64,000 nucleotides of DNA from Chloroflexota bacterium (GTDB taxonomy: Bacteria; Chloroflexota; UBA11872). The DNA is taken from the NCBI GenBank assembly GCA_026708035.1, contig JAPOVQ010000009.1:1-64000 (forward strand), in the 5' to 3' direction. The notes under the pieces were generated by a model, which was given only the letters and a program-made list of their open reading frames with translations, did not search any database and was not told where the DNA came from. Below, in pieces: positions 42,250 through 51,057 of this stretch (positions are counted from its first letter, which is position 1; every line of letters starts with the position of its first letter). A program made the translations under genes and the position numbers.

Positions 42250-43374
42250 ATGGACGACGCCAGCAGCCCGGTGATCTCGGTCGTGCTGCCCTGCCTCAAT
42301 GAGGCGGACACGGTGACGGCCGCCGTGCAGGCCGCCCGACTGGGCGTGTCCCGCACCGGGCAACCCGGGGAAGTGGTCGTGGTTGACAACGGCTCCACCG
42401 ACGCCTCCCCGGACTTGGCGGCAGCCGCCGGCGCGCGGGTCGTGCACGAGCCGCACCGCGGCTACGGCGCGGCGCTGCGGCGTGGCTTCGCCGCGGCCCG
42501 CGGCCAATTCATCGTCATGGCCGACGCCGACGATACGTACGACCTGGCCGGCCTCGCGGCCCTGGTCGATCTCCTCCGAGATGGCGGCGACCTCGCCATT
42601 GGCAATCGCCTCGCGGACGTGCAGCCCGGGGCCATGCCCTGGCTGCACCGGCGCGTCGGCACCCCGGTCATCAGCTGGCTGCTGCGCCGCACCTACGGCG
42701 TCCGGGTCCGCGACAGCCAAAGCGGATTCAGGGCGTTCACCCGCGACGCCTTGGACCGGCTGCAGTTGCAGTCCAGCGGCATGGAGTTGGCCTCCGAGAT
42801 GATCGCCAAGGCCTCGATCCAGGGCCTCCGCATCGTGGAGGCGCCCTCGACCTACGGTCCGCGCGCCGGTGAGAGCAAGCTGCGCACCCTCCGCGATGGC
42901 TGGCGGCACCTGCGCCTGATCTTGATTCTGGCCCCGGCGCTGCTCTACGTGCTCCCAGGCGCCGCGCTGCTCATCCTGGGCCTGCTGACGTTCGGGATCG
43001 GCTTCGCCGCCTCCAACATGGCGGTCGGCGGGCTCCAATGGCAGCCAGTGTTCGCGGGGCCGATCTTCTGGGTCTTGGGCGTCAGCGGCCTCGCCTTTGG
43101 CCTGGTGGCACACCGGCGCCTGGTGCGCACCGGATTGGCGCGTCCATCGCGGCTGCTGGCGCGCGGCTATCCCCTCGTGAAGCTTGAGACCGCCCTGGCG
43201 CTGGCGGCCCTCGCGGTCCTCGGCGGCGTCGGCATCGACGCCTTCATCTTTGTCCAGTGGGTCGGCGGCAGCGCCCACACGGCCGGCACCCAACTCGCCG
43301 CGCTGGCTCAAGCCCTCATCATCAGCGGCGTGAACCTGGCGTTCATCGCCTTCCTGGGGGCCGCTCCCGACTGA
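42250..43374 (+). CDS. GT2 glycosyltransferase with C-terminal membrane domain
   Basis: 374 residues. The catalytic domain (ISVVLPCLNEADTV, VVDNGSTDASPD, VMADADDTYDL) is followed by about four helices from residue 220 on (LILILAPALLYVLPGAALLILG etc.). Related to polyprenyl-phosphate glycosyltransferases of the GtrB type. AGGAGAG ahead of the ATG. It lies 85 nt upstream of a large GT-C-like gene, with which it probably works: one makes the lipid-linked sugar, the other uses it. Confidence 0.88.
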   Translation: MDDASSPVISVVLPCLNEADTVTAAVQAARLGVSRTGQPGEVVVVDNGSTDASPDLAAAAGARVVHEPHRGYGAALRRGFAAARGQFIVMADADDTYDLAGLAALVDLLRDGGDLAIGNRLADVQPGAMPWLHRRVGTPVISWLLRRTYGVRVRDSQSGFRAFTRDALDRLQLQSSGMELASEMIAKASIQGLRIVEAPSTYGPRAGESKLRTLRDGWRHLRLILILAPALLYVLPGAALLILGLLTFGIGFAASNMAVGGLQWQPVFAGPIFWVLGVSGLAFGLVAHRRLVRTGLARPSRLLARGYPLVKLETALALAALAVLGGVGIDAFIFVQWVGGSAHTAGTQLAALAQALIISGVNLAFIAFLGAAPD

Positions 43375-43459
43375 CCTCCGCATGCGGTCGGTCGCCCACC
43401 GGCCCGCTGCCGCCGGTACCCTATCCTCCCGAGATGACCCCGCACAGGAAGCCGCGTCG

Positions 43460-45685
43460 ATGACTGGCCCGGCGGCGCGGACGGCGGGCGCGGCGGCGCT
43501 CGGCGCCGTGGTCAGCGGGGTCACCGGCGCGCTGCTCCTCCACGGCGCGCTGCAAGGCGGCCGGGGCCTCGCGCCGGAAGTCGTCCTCACCGGTGTGACG
43601 CTGGCGGCCATGGTCGCGCTGGCCGCGTGGCGCGTGCCGCCGCCGCGCCGTCGGCGGTTCGCGGCGGTGCACTTGGCCGCGCTGGCGCCGCTTGCCGCAG
43701 TGGCCGCGGCGCAGCAGCTGAGTTGGGAGCTCAATCATTCGCTGACCCAGGTGAGTGAGCTCAGCTGGGTGCTTGCTTCCGCCCTGCCGCTGGCCACCGC
43801 GGCGGCCGCCTGCCGCGCCGGTGGGCCCGCCGCCTTTGTAGACGCCGCCTTCGGTGGCGCCGCGGGCGTCGGCGCGGCCGCGTTGTTCCAAGTGGCTGTG
43901 GTGGATGCCGATGCCCTCGATCCCCTGACGCCCTGGCGCATCGATCCCTGGTGGGTGCTGGTCGGCTGGGCGCTGGGCGCGGCGGTCGCGAGCGGCGCGG
44001 CGCGGCTGCCGCCCCAACCGGCGGCACGCCTGTCGCTGGGACCGGCCTGGCGCACTCTGCCCTTGGTCGCCGCCTGGATCATGGCGGTCGTCGCGGCCCT
44101 GCCGGCGGCTCCGCGGCATGAACTGGCCACTTCCGCCGGCGCCCAGGCCCTGGCGGTCACGCTCGCGGCCGCGCTGGCGCTGGCGCCGGTGGTCGTCTGG
44201 TGGGGCGAGCGCGCCGCGCCCAACCGGCCCCGCGATGGACTACGCCCGATCCTGCGCCGCGTGGCGCCGCCCGTCACCACGCTGACGCTGCTGCTGATCG
44301 GCGGCTTGCAGGCCGCGTCCTACATCGCGGTGACCATGGACGACCTTGGCCCCTTCTGGTCCACGGCCGACGCCCTGGCGCGCGGGCACTACCCGGTGTG
44401 GGAGGACTGGCTCAGCCTGCCCGGCCTCCCGGTGCTGCTGCTGGCGTCCTTCGGCCTTCTGGGCTTCACCTATCCGGCGGCGCTGGCGCCGATGTTCCTG
44501 GCCAATGTGCTGCTGCCGTGGCTGATCTATCGCGCCGCGCTGGCCGTCGGCGCCGGGCGTGCCGCGGCGTTTGCCGCCGCCGTCGGGTTGGTGCTGCTGC
44601 CACCGGTCCAAATCGCCAGTCTGGGCTCCGCCGAGCCCGATCCCGTGTTCATCGCCTGGCTGGCGGGCGCGACGTGGGTTTTCGCGCACGTGCTGCGGAC
44701 GCCCCGCCCGCGGGCATCCCTGCTGGTCCTCGGAGTGCTCGCGGCCGTGCTCGCCGGCACCCGGCCCGAGGGCCTGCTCTATGGCGGACTGCTGGTGCTC
44801 GGCGCGCTCGTCGGCGTGCGCTCGCGCTGGGCCGCTGGCGGCGCGCTGACGGCCGCCGCGCTGGTGGCCCCGCTGGCGCTGTTCAGCCTGGTGCAGATCG
44901 GCCGCGCCTGGCCCACCCACGAACGCGAGCCCGCCCTGTCCAACATCGTCGAGCACGCCGGCATCGTGGGCGGGATTACCTGGCCCGAGATTTCCCGCGA
45001 CGTCCTCCTCGACGATGTCCGCTTCCCGCTGCTCATCGCCATCCTGCTCGCCCTCGCTGCCGTCGGGGCCGTGGCGGCTGCCCGCCGCCACTGGGCCTTC
45101 GCCGTGTTGCCGCTGGCGGTGGGCGTCAACGTCCTGGTGACCCTTGGCATCGACGCCTACGCCGTCCGCCCCCACGACCCCCAGGAGTTCGTGCGCCACA
45201 TCGCCTATCCCGCCCCGATCGTGGCGGTGCTGACCGCGGCGGGCGCGACGGCGCTGGGCGCGCTGGCGATGCAACGGGGTGCGCGAGTGCACGCCGCCGC
45301 CAGGGCGGCCGGGCTGGCCCTGGCCGTCTATGTGGCCGCCGGCAGCCTCTATGTGCTCGGCACGCCGGAGTCGTACCACCACGGCCGGGGCGGAAGCCTC
45401 CTGCCCGCCGACATCTACGTCACCGCGACCGACCTGTGGACGCACCCTCTCGATCTACCCCCCAGCGGAGGCTGGGACTTTCTGGGCTTCCGCCGCGAGC
45501 TGTTTGACTGGTACCGCCCCTTTGACCTCCACAGCGACTCTGCCGGGGCGGCCTACCAAACCCTCACCGGCGCCGTGGCGGCCATGGGCATGGTGCTGCT
45601 GCTGGCCGCAGGCGCTCAGCCAACGGTGGCACGTGATAGATCTGACCCAGCAAGTCGTTCGCGAGACGCCGCGGCCGACCCCTAG
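43460..45685 (+). CDS. Large polytopic GT-C glycosyltransferase-like membrane protein
   Basis: 741 residues with some 16 hydrophobic segments, alanine-rich. The middle part (AVTMDDLGPFWSTADALARGHYPVWEDWL) has the acidic loop after a helix expected of GT39/ArnT-like enzymes, here about 300 residues in. An extra N-terminal membrane domain of about 280 residues is unusual. ATG 43460 with AGGAAG is chosen over an upstream in-frame ATG. The last four bases CTAG are shared with the convergent GH127 stop codon. Probably acts on a surface glycan. Confidence 0.7.
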   Translation: MTGPAARTAGAAALGAVVSGVTGALLLHGALQGGRGLAPEVVLTGVTLAAMVALAAWRVPPPRRRRFAAVHLAALAPLAAVAAAQQLSWELNHSLTQVSELSWVLASALPLATAAAACRAGGPAAFVDAAFGGAAGVGAAALFQVAVVDADALDPLTPWRIDPWWVLVGWALGAAVASGAARLPPQPAARLSLGPAWRTLPLVAAWIMAVVAALPAAPRHELATSAGAQALAVTLAAALALAPVVVWWGERAAPNRPRDGLRPILRRVAPPVTTLTLLLIGGLQAASYIAVTMDDLGPFWSTADALARGHYPVWEDWLSLPGLPVLLLASFGLLGFTYPAALAPMFLANVLLPWLIYRAALAVGAGRAAAFAAAVGLVLLPPVQIASLGSAEPDPVFIAWLAGATWVFAHVLRTPRPRASLLVLGVLAAVLAGTRPEGLLYGGLLVLGALVGVRSRWAAGGALTAAALVAPLALFSLVQIGRAWPTHEREPALSNIVEHAGIVGGITWPEISRDVLLDDVRFPLLIAILLALAAVGAVAAARRHWAFAVLPLAVGVNVLVTLGIDAYAVRPHDPQEFVRHIAYPAPIVAVLTAAGATALGALAMQRGARVHAAARAAGLALAVYVAAGSLYVLGTPESYHHGRGGSLLPADIYVTATDLWTHPLDLPPSGGWDFLGFRRELFDWYRPFDLHSDSAGAAYQTLTGAVAAMGMVLLLAAGAQPTVARDRSDPASRSRDAAADP

Positions 45686-47640
45686 TCGACGAGCGTCTCC
45701 TGCCGGCGCAGCCACACATCCATTGTGCTCGGCCCCCGATTGGCCCAGGCAAAGTAAGGAATTGCGCGGATGGGCACCCGATCCTTGGGCGCGCCGTCCG
45801 CCTGCCTATCGCCCGACACTGACTGGTAGAGCGCACCGCGCCCGGGCGTCCCCGGCAGCGGCACGGCCGCCGTGTCCAGCAGCGTCATTCCCGGCAGTCG
45901 CTCGTTGGCGGGTCCTGGGGTGACGGAGGCGTCATCGGGCAGCGCGAAGGCGTCCTGCTCCAGTCCGGGGCGGTCGTGGGATTCGACGCAATAGATCAGG
46001 GGGCCGCGGGCCAGAGCCACTCGACCGATGTTGGCCGTCACGCGCGGGTCGCTCACCAGACGACGCGGCGGCATGGGCAGCCGCAGCATGACCCGATCGC
46101 CCGGTGACCAGACGCGGCGCAGCGCGGCGTAGTCTCCGGCGGGGCGGTCGGGGTCGTGCCGGGGAGCCCCCTCACCCCAGCCCTCTCCCTCGAGGGGAGA
46201 GGGAGCCGGACCCGAGTCGGCGAGGACTGTCTCGACGCTCGCGTCGTCACACCACCCGGGCACGCGCAGCCGCAGCTCCACCGGACCGTCCGGCGCCTGG
46301 CGCACGGTGAGCTGAATCTCGCCCGACCATGGATAGTCCGTGTCCACCTCCAGCGACAGACGGCCCGCGCCCGGCACGTCGGCGTCCACCCGGCCCGCCA
46401 CGAACTGGTGCACCCACAGCGCGCGCTCGGACGCGCCGTAGAGAAAGCCCGGCAGGCTCGCGAGCAGGCGCGCCAGGTTCGGCGGGCAGCAGGCGCAGTC
46501 GAACCACGCCACTCGGGCGTGCCCCGCCGACGCGCTGAGCGGGTTGGGATAGAAATAGTGCTCCCCGTCCAGCGACAGCCCGGCCAACATGCCGTTGTAA
46601 AGCGTGGTCTCCATCCAGTCGGCGTAGCGCGCCTCGCCCGAGCCGGCGAGCAGACGCCAGTTCCACATCACGCCCGCCACCGCCGCGCACGACTCCGCAT
46701 AGGAGTTGCGGTTGGGCAGGTCAAAGGCGTCGCCGAATGACTCGCCGGCCCAATGCGCCCCCAGCCCGCCGGTGACGTAGACCTTGGTTTCGTAGGCGCT
46801 GCGCCAGAGACGCTCCGCCGCCTCCCACAGCGCGGGGTCATCGAGCTCCAGGCCGGCGTCGGCCAAGCCGCACGCCAGGTAGACCGCCCGCACTGCGTGC
46901 CCCGCGATCTCCTGCTGCTCGGCCGCCGGCTCGTGGTCCTGCAAATAGCGGTAGCCGCCGAGCCGCGGCGGCTTACGACCCCGCTGCTCCAGAAAGAACC
47001 TTGCCTGCTCGGCGTAGACGCGCCGGCCGGTCTCTCGCGCCAGCTCGACCAGCGCCAGCTCGATCTCGGGATGCCCGTCCGCCGTTTCACGGGCGTCAGG
47101 ACCAAACTCGGCGCAAATGTGATCGGCCAGCCTCACCGCCACGTCCAGCAGCGTCGTTGCGCCGGTCGCGCGGTGGTGGGCAATTCCCGCCTGGATCAGG
47201 TGCCCGGCGCAGTACAGCTCATGCTTGTTGATGAGATCGGTGTAGCGCTGGTCGGCCCGCTCCAGCGCAAAGTACGTATGGAGGTAGCCGTCCGGCTGCT
47301 GGGCGGCGGCGACGTCGTCCACCAGAGCGTCCACCAGCGCCCGCAGCCGCCGATCCTCGCGCCCCGCCAGCGCCCAGCTGGCGGCTTCGAGCCACTTGTA
47401 GACATCGGACTCGTCGTAGTAGCGCCCGCGAAACGGCGCATCCACGCGGCCCGCGACGCGCCGGATATTGTCGAGGCGGCCGGTGGCCTCGCACTGCGCA
47501 TGTTGCGAGGGCAGCGTGACGTCATACAGCCGGTCGAGCCAACCGCGCCAGAATCCGCCCCCAATCCGCACCGCCTCGATCGGCACCGGCTGGACCGTGA
47601 CTCCGGGCGTGCGGCGGGTGTCGGTGACGACGGCGCTCAT
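45682..47640 (-). CDS. GH127 beta-L-arabinofuranosidase (DUF1680 family)
   Basis: 652 residues. An (alpha/alpha)6 barrel is followed by beta-sandwich domains. The Glu-Cys3 zinc site of HypBA1 is seen as Glu316 and Cys318 (YAESCA), Cys384 and Cys385 (FDCACCPPN); one of the latter is the cysteine nucleophile. It frees L-arabinofuranose from beta-linked arabino-glycans. There is no signal peptide, so it acts on imported oligosaccharides. Residues about 475-498 (DSGPAPSPLEGEGWGEGAPR...) are encoded by an inserted palindromic repeat and are not part of the family fold. ATG at 47640. Confidence 0.92.
   Translation of the reverse strand: MSAVVTDTRRTPGVTVQPVPIEAVRIGGGFWRGWLDRLYDVTLPSQHAQCEATGRLDNIRRVAGRVDAPFRGRYYDESDVYKWLEAASWALAGREDRRLRALVDALVDDVAAAQQPDGYLHTYFALERADQRYTDLINKHELYCAGHLIQAGIAHHRATGATTLLDVAVRLADHICAEFGPDARETADGHPEIELALVELARETGRRVYAEQARFFLEQRGRKPPRLGGYRYLQDHEPAAEQQEIAGHAVRAVYLACGLADAGLELDDPALWEAAERLWRSAYETKVYVTGGLGAHWAGESFGDAFDLPNRNSYAESCAAVAGVMWNWRLLAGSGEARYADWMETTLYNGMLAGLSLDGEHYFYPNPLSASAGHARVAWFDCACCPPNLARLLASLPGFLYGASERALWVHQFVAGRVDADVPGAGRLSLEVDTDYPWSGEIQLTVRQAPDGPVELRLRVPGWCDDASVETVLADSGPAPSPLEGEGWGEGAPRHDPDRPAGDYAALRRVWSPGDRVMLRLPMPPRRLVSDPRVTANIGRVALARGPLIYCVESHDRPGLEQDAFALPDDASVTPGPANERLPGMTLLDTAAVPLPGTPGRGALYQSVSGDRQADGAPKDRVPIRAIPYFAWANRGPSTMDVWLRRQETLVD
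46168..46213 (-). repeat. CCCTCTCCC/GGGAGAGGG palindromic element inside the GH127 gene
   Basis: On the minus strand it reads GGGTCCGGCTCCCTCTCCC, a short loop, then GAGAGGGCTGGGGTGAGGG. This agrees almost base for base with the intergenic copies at 10484-10531 and 10290-10343. It is in frame and adds roughly 15-24 residues between two beta strands. It shows that the element has moved and that the host protein tolerates it. Confidence 0.8.
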
Positions 47641-47707
47641 GGTGCGTCCTTGGAATCGGTTTGGTTTCTCACTACAAGCATGTATTCCTGCGTGCGAACG
47701 CCGAATG

Positions 47708-48337
47708 TCACCACCCCGCCGGCTTGGTGATGATTCCTACCTCATCCTGCAGCATGTCGGGAAGCTGGCTCCGTCGCAGGTGGCTCTTCCAGATGCGCTT
47801 GACGTAGGTGGCGGCGTCGGCCAGTTCCCGCGGACTTGCGTTCTTGGAGTCGGGATTGACGAGCGTGACTCGAAGGCCCAGGTCGTCACGCACGTACCGC
47901 ATGGCCCCGGAGAAGTCCGCGTCGTTCGACATGACCACCGCCTGCTCGTACTCCCGGTTGAACCCGTCGACCAGGAGACGGGTGGCGAGGTTCACGTCTG
48001 ATCCCTTCTCTTCCGAGTCCCTGACCAGGACGTGAGACGGCAGCCCCACCACCGGCTCCGCCAGTGGGCGCCGTTTGACGCCGGACCGGAATACGCCGTA
48101 GTAGGCGTCGAAGCCCGGCAGCGTCGCCAGGGCTCTCAGGTAGATGAGCTGGCGACGAGGCTGATTTGGATTGCCGGGACGGACATCAAGTCGGGCCGTG
48201 AAATAGCAGACGCGGTTGATCGAATCCCCTGGGAAGAGCGTCTCGGCCAGCCTCCGCAGGTCCAGCCACCTGAAGGGCGTGTCCTTCAGGGCGCGGTAGT
48301 AGAGATTGAAGCCGTCGATGTAGACGTTGGTGATCAA
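47708..48337 (-). CDS. NYN-domain (LabA/DUF88-type) nuclease-like protein
   Basis: 209 residues with a PIN-like NYN fold. Acidic residues are in VYIDGFNLYYRAL, EKGSDVNLATRLLVDGF and VVMSNDADFSGAM. NYN proteins are probable metal-dependent ribonucleases. The start codon is TTG at 48337, 7 nt behind GGGAG. It stands alone; no antitoxin-like partner is adjacent. Confidence 0.85.
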   Translation of the reverse strand: MITNVYIDGFNLYYRALKDTPFRWLDLRRLAETLFPGDSINRVCYFTARLDVRPGNPNQPRRQLIYLRALATLPGFDAYYGVFRSGVKRRPLAEPVVGLPSHVLVRDSEEKGSDVNLATRLLVDGFNREYEQAVVMSNDADFSGAMRYVRDDLGLRVTLVNPDSKNASPRELADAATYVKRIWKSHLRRSQLPDMLQDEVGIITKPAGW

Positions 48338-48359
48338 TCTCTACTCCCATACAAAGACA

Positions 48360-48383
48360 GAGACCGCCCTTCCGGGCGGTCTC
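48360..48383. terminator. Perfect 10-bp hairpin GAGACCGCCC-TTCC-GGGCGGTCTC
   Basis: A strong stem-loop 23 bases upstream of the NYN start, in the divergent gap. It is too close to that gene's 5' end to end its own transcript, so it may be an attenuator or a small mobile hairpin. No T-run follows on either strand. Confidence 0.4.
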
Positions 48384-48449
48384 GACCCTACCGGCGAAGC
48401 GATAGGGGTGGTGACAAAGCATACTATGGGCGGAGGCTGGGCTTCACAT

Positions 48450-48604
48450 CACCGAACCCCTGGGCGGCGTTGCACGGACGCCGGCCGCCCCGCGCCCGAA
48501 GTCTTGTGGTCAAGTGGGCCGCGCTGCGCCAGGAAGAATTGCGGGAAGCCTGGGAGCGCGCCCGGCGTCTTGAGGCGCCGGGGATCATCGACCCGCTGGA
48601 GTAA
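48450..48604 (+). pseudogene. DUF4160 gene remnant (3' end only)
   Basis: The last ~50 codons read AALHGRRPPRARSLVVKWAALRQEELREAWERARRLEAPGIIDPLE and closely match the end of the intact DUF4160 gene at 52977-53237 (VLHGRLPPRAHGLVVEWAALRQEELREAWKRAKRLETPG). The metal-site half (DDHGPPHFHA) and the start are gone, and no DUF2442 partner precedes it. So a second toxin-antitoxin-like module once stood here. Confidence 0.8.
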
Positions 48605-48653
48605 GCCCTGCGCGCGGCAGAGTTAGCGAAATCCAAATCACCGGAGGAGCCTG

Positions 48654-49112
48654 ATGGCCTGGAAACACCCCAGCGAGCTACCCACCACCGCCGAGCTTGA
48701 GGAAGGCACCGACATTGCCCTCGACTTCGAGCGGTTCTTCTCCACCAGCGGCCAGGGGGTGCTGCCGGTCGTGGCGCAGGATGTCGACTCCCACGACGTG
48801 CTGGTGCTGGCGCACGTGAACAAGGCCGCCCTCGACTACACCTTGCGCGAGGGCGTGGCGGCGTTCTGGAGCCTTTCGCGAGACCGCCTGTGGATCAAGG
48901 GCGAAACGTCCGGCAACCAGCTGGACGTGGTCGACGTGCGCGTGAACTGCGAGCAGAATTCGCTGCTGTATCTCGTCCGCCTGCGCAAGGGCGGCGTGTG
49001 TCACACCATGGAGGACGGGGCAGCGCGCCACAGCTGCTACTACCGCCGGATCGAGGGTGATCGGTTGGAGCCCGTGGCGCGTGAGGAAGACCCGCCCAGC
49101 GTTTGCAGGTAA
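48654..49112 (+). CDS. hisI: Phosphoribosyl-AMP cyclohydrolase-like protein (HisI-type, altered metal motif)
   Basis: 152 residues. HisI opens the adenine ring of PR-AMP in histidine synthesis. The zinc cysteines are kept: Cys99 (NCEQ), Cys116 (GVCHT) and Cys128 (HSCYYR), as are SRDRLWIKGETSGN and AHVNKAAL. The usual aspartate triad DCDxD, which binds the second metal, reads NCEQN (98-102), so all three acids are changed. It may be a known variant subgroup or have another activity. GGAGGAG lies ahead of the ATG. No other his gene is near; an alpha/beta-hydrolase gene follows after 7 bases. Confidence 0.8.
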   Translation: MAWKHPSELPTTAELEEGTDIALDFERFFSTSGQGVLPVVAQDVDSHDVLVLAHVNKAALDYTLREGVAAFWSLSRDRLWIKGETSGNQLDVVDVRVNCEQNSLLYLVRLRKGGVCHTMEDGAARHSCYYRRIEGDRLEPVAREEDPPSVCR

Positions 49113-49119
49113 ACGCCGC

Positions 49120-49995
49120 GTGAGGCGGGAGACGCGACCGCGCGCTTCCGAAGAGCACGTCGCGGCCAATGGCGTTTCCCTCTGGACCGCAACCCAGGGG
49201 CTCGGACCGCCAGTTGTGCTCTGTCACGGCGGTCCTGGCATCTACGACTACCTCGAGCCCATCGCCGCCATGATCGACGATCTCGCCACCGTCCATCGCT
49301 ACGACCAGCGCGGGTGCGGGAGGTCGGAGGACACACCGCCCTACGAAATTGCCAGCTTCGTGGCCGACCTCGACGCCCTCCGCGCGCACTGGGGCTACGA
49401 CTCGTGGACGGTCATGGGCCACTCGTGGGGCGCAGACCTTGCGCTCATGTACGCCCTCGGTCACCCGGAACGCGTCAGCCGTCTCGTGTATCTCTCGGGA
49501 ACCGGCATCAATCCCGCCTGGCATGCCGCATACCGGAGGAACCGCGAAGCCAAGCTGTCAGCCAACGACCGCGAGCGTCTCAAGCGCCTCAATGCGCGAC
49601 GCAAAATCGCTGCAGCAACCGAACTCGTGCGCATCAACGCCGAGCGCTCCGCCTTGCTGGCGCGGACCGAGTACTTCGACGCGATGCACATCAGGGATTT
49701 GCCCCGGCATGACCGTTTCCCGATCAACTTCGCCCTCAACGCAGCCCTCGGCGCCGAGGCGAACCGCCTCGAAGAATCCGGGGAGCTGCGGGCGCAGGTC
49801 CGACGTCTTGCAGTCCCCACGCTGGTCCTGGATGGCGAAGGCGACCCACGCCCTCAATGGGCGCGGGCCCAGCTTGCCGCGCTGTTGCCGGCGGCTTGTC
49901 ACGTCACCATTGCCCGCGCCGGACACGAGCCGTGGATCGAGCGGCCGGGGGACACTCGCCAGGCGCTCCGGGAGTTCCTGGCTGCGAGCGGCTAG
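49120..49995 (+). CDS. Alpha/beta-hydrolase, proline iminopeptidase-like
   Basis: 291 residues. HGGPGIYDY is the oxyanion HGGPG motif, GHSWGADLAL the nucleophile elbow (Ser), LVLDGEGDPRPQW the acid region, and AGHEPWIERP the His. This set is typical of proline iminopeptidases and related S33 hydrolases. A GTG start at 49120 behind GCAGGT, seven bases after the upstream stop, is preferred over an ATG at 49057 inside the hisI-like gene. Probably co-transcribed with it. Confidence 0.87.
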   Translation: MRRETRPRASEEHVAANGVSLWTATQGLGPPVVLCHGGPGIYDYLEPIAAMIDDLATVHRYDQRGCGRSEDTPPYEIASFVADLDALRAHWGYDSWTVMGHSWGADLALMYALGHPERVSRLVYLSGTGINPAWHAAYRRNREAKLSANDRERLKRLNARRKIAAATELVRINAERSALLARTEYFDAMHIRDLPRHDRFPINFALNAALGAEANRLEESGELRAQVRRLAVPTLVLDGEGDPRPQWARAQLAALLPAACHVTIARAGHEPWIERPGDTRQALREFLAASG

Positions 49996-50110
49996 CTCGT
50001 TCGCTGGCCCCACTGCGCGCAGCGTGGGGCTTCGCCGGCTTGGAGCCCCTAACGCCGATTGATGGCGCAATAGAATTGCTCGCCAAGCCGCGGTCACGAC
50101 ATCTGGACTG

Positions 50111-50980
50111 ATGCCCACGTCCGACATGCCACCAGGAATCGCCGAATACGTCGGCGAAGACCAGTTCGGTCCGGCTTACCGGGTCATGCTGGCCGGCGAC
50201 GCCCATGCCCCGGGATCGGTCGACCGTGTGCTCTCGGAACGCATGATCCGGCTTCACGCGGCGACCGCCGACTACCTCTATGGGTCCTACACGCCCACGA
50301 CGCTGTGCTATCGCCCCGGATCACGGCCTGAACTGGAGCGGTTCCTGCGCGCGGCGACCGCCGGCGCCACGGACCCCGAGGAGATTGTCGACGGCATCGC
50401 CCGCTGGTGCGCCGACATCGCGCAGGCCGCCGACGATCTGAGTCTCGACGATCTCCGGCTGGGCGGCGCCGAGGAGACCATCGTCAACCGCGGCACCGAC
50501 TGGTGCACCGATCTGTCCCGCGTTGGCTGCGTCCTATGCCAGGTCGCCGGATTGCCAGCCAGGTTGGTGTGCCTGTTCAACACCACGCAGGCCTACAGCG
50601 GTCATGTGATTGTCGAAGTGCTACGCCAAGGGAACTGGGGCTGCGTCGATGTGGTGAACGGAGTCGTCTACCGCCACCAGGACGGCGCTCCGGCGTCGAC
50701 GTGGGAGCTCCAGCGCGCTCCGGACCTCATCGGCACCCACCGGCGGCTTCACGGCGGATACGGCTCGTCGGCGCAGTTCCTGGGCGCCGCCATCGTCAAC
50801 TACTTCGCGTGGGAGGCCGACCGCTACGATTTCACGGTCAGCGCGCTCAACCCCTACACCCGCTCGATCCTGGAGCAGTCCGAACGCGGTTGGCCGGGCG
50901 GCCTGCGGTGGCTACACGGCGAGGATGAGTTGCCGCCGACGAAGCCGACGCCGTCATCGCACGTTTCGGGATCCCGCTGA
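50111..50980 (+). CDS. Transglutaminase-like (papain-fold) protein
   Basis: 289 residues. The Cys-His-Asp triad is visible: Cys in GTDWCTDLSRVGCVLCQVAGLPAR, His in YSGHVIVEV and Asp in WGCVDVVNG. The pattern is that of bacterial transglutaminase-like cysteine proteases. No signal peptide. Substrate unknown. The C-terminal 90 residues (SSAQFLGAAIVNYFAWEADRYDF..NPYTRSIL) are an extra domain that I do not recognise. Confidence 0.8.
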   Translation: MPTSDMPPGIAEYVGEDQFGPAYRVMLAGDAHAPGSVDRVLSERMIRLHAATADYLYGSYTPTTLCYRPGSRPELERFLRAATAGATDPEEIVDGIARWCADIAQAADDLSLDDLRLGGAEETIVNRGTDWCTDLSRVGCVLCQVAGLPARLVCLFNTTQAYSGHVIVEVLRQGNWGCVDVVNGVVYRHQDGAPASTWELQRAPDLIGTHRRLHGGYGSSAQFLGAAIVNYFAWEADRYDFTVSALNPYTRSILEQSERGWPGGLRWLHGEDELPPTKPTPSSHVSGSR

Positions 50981-51057
50981 GCCGGCGGGCCTTGACTCCC
51001 CAGCCGCATTCATAGATAGGCCGCCGGGAGGCTGCTTCACGAGTAATGTGACAAGGG

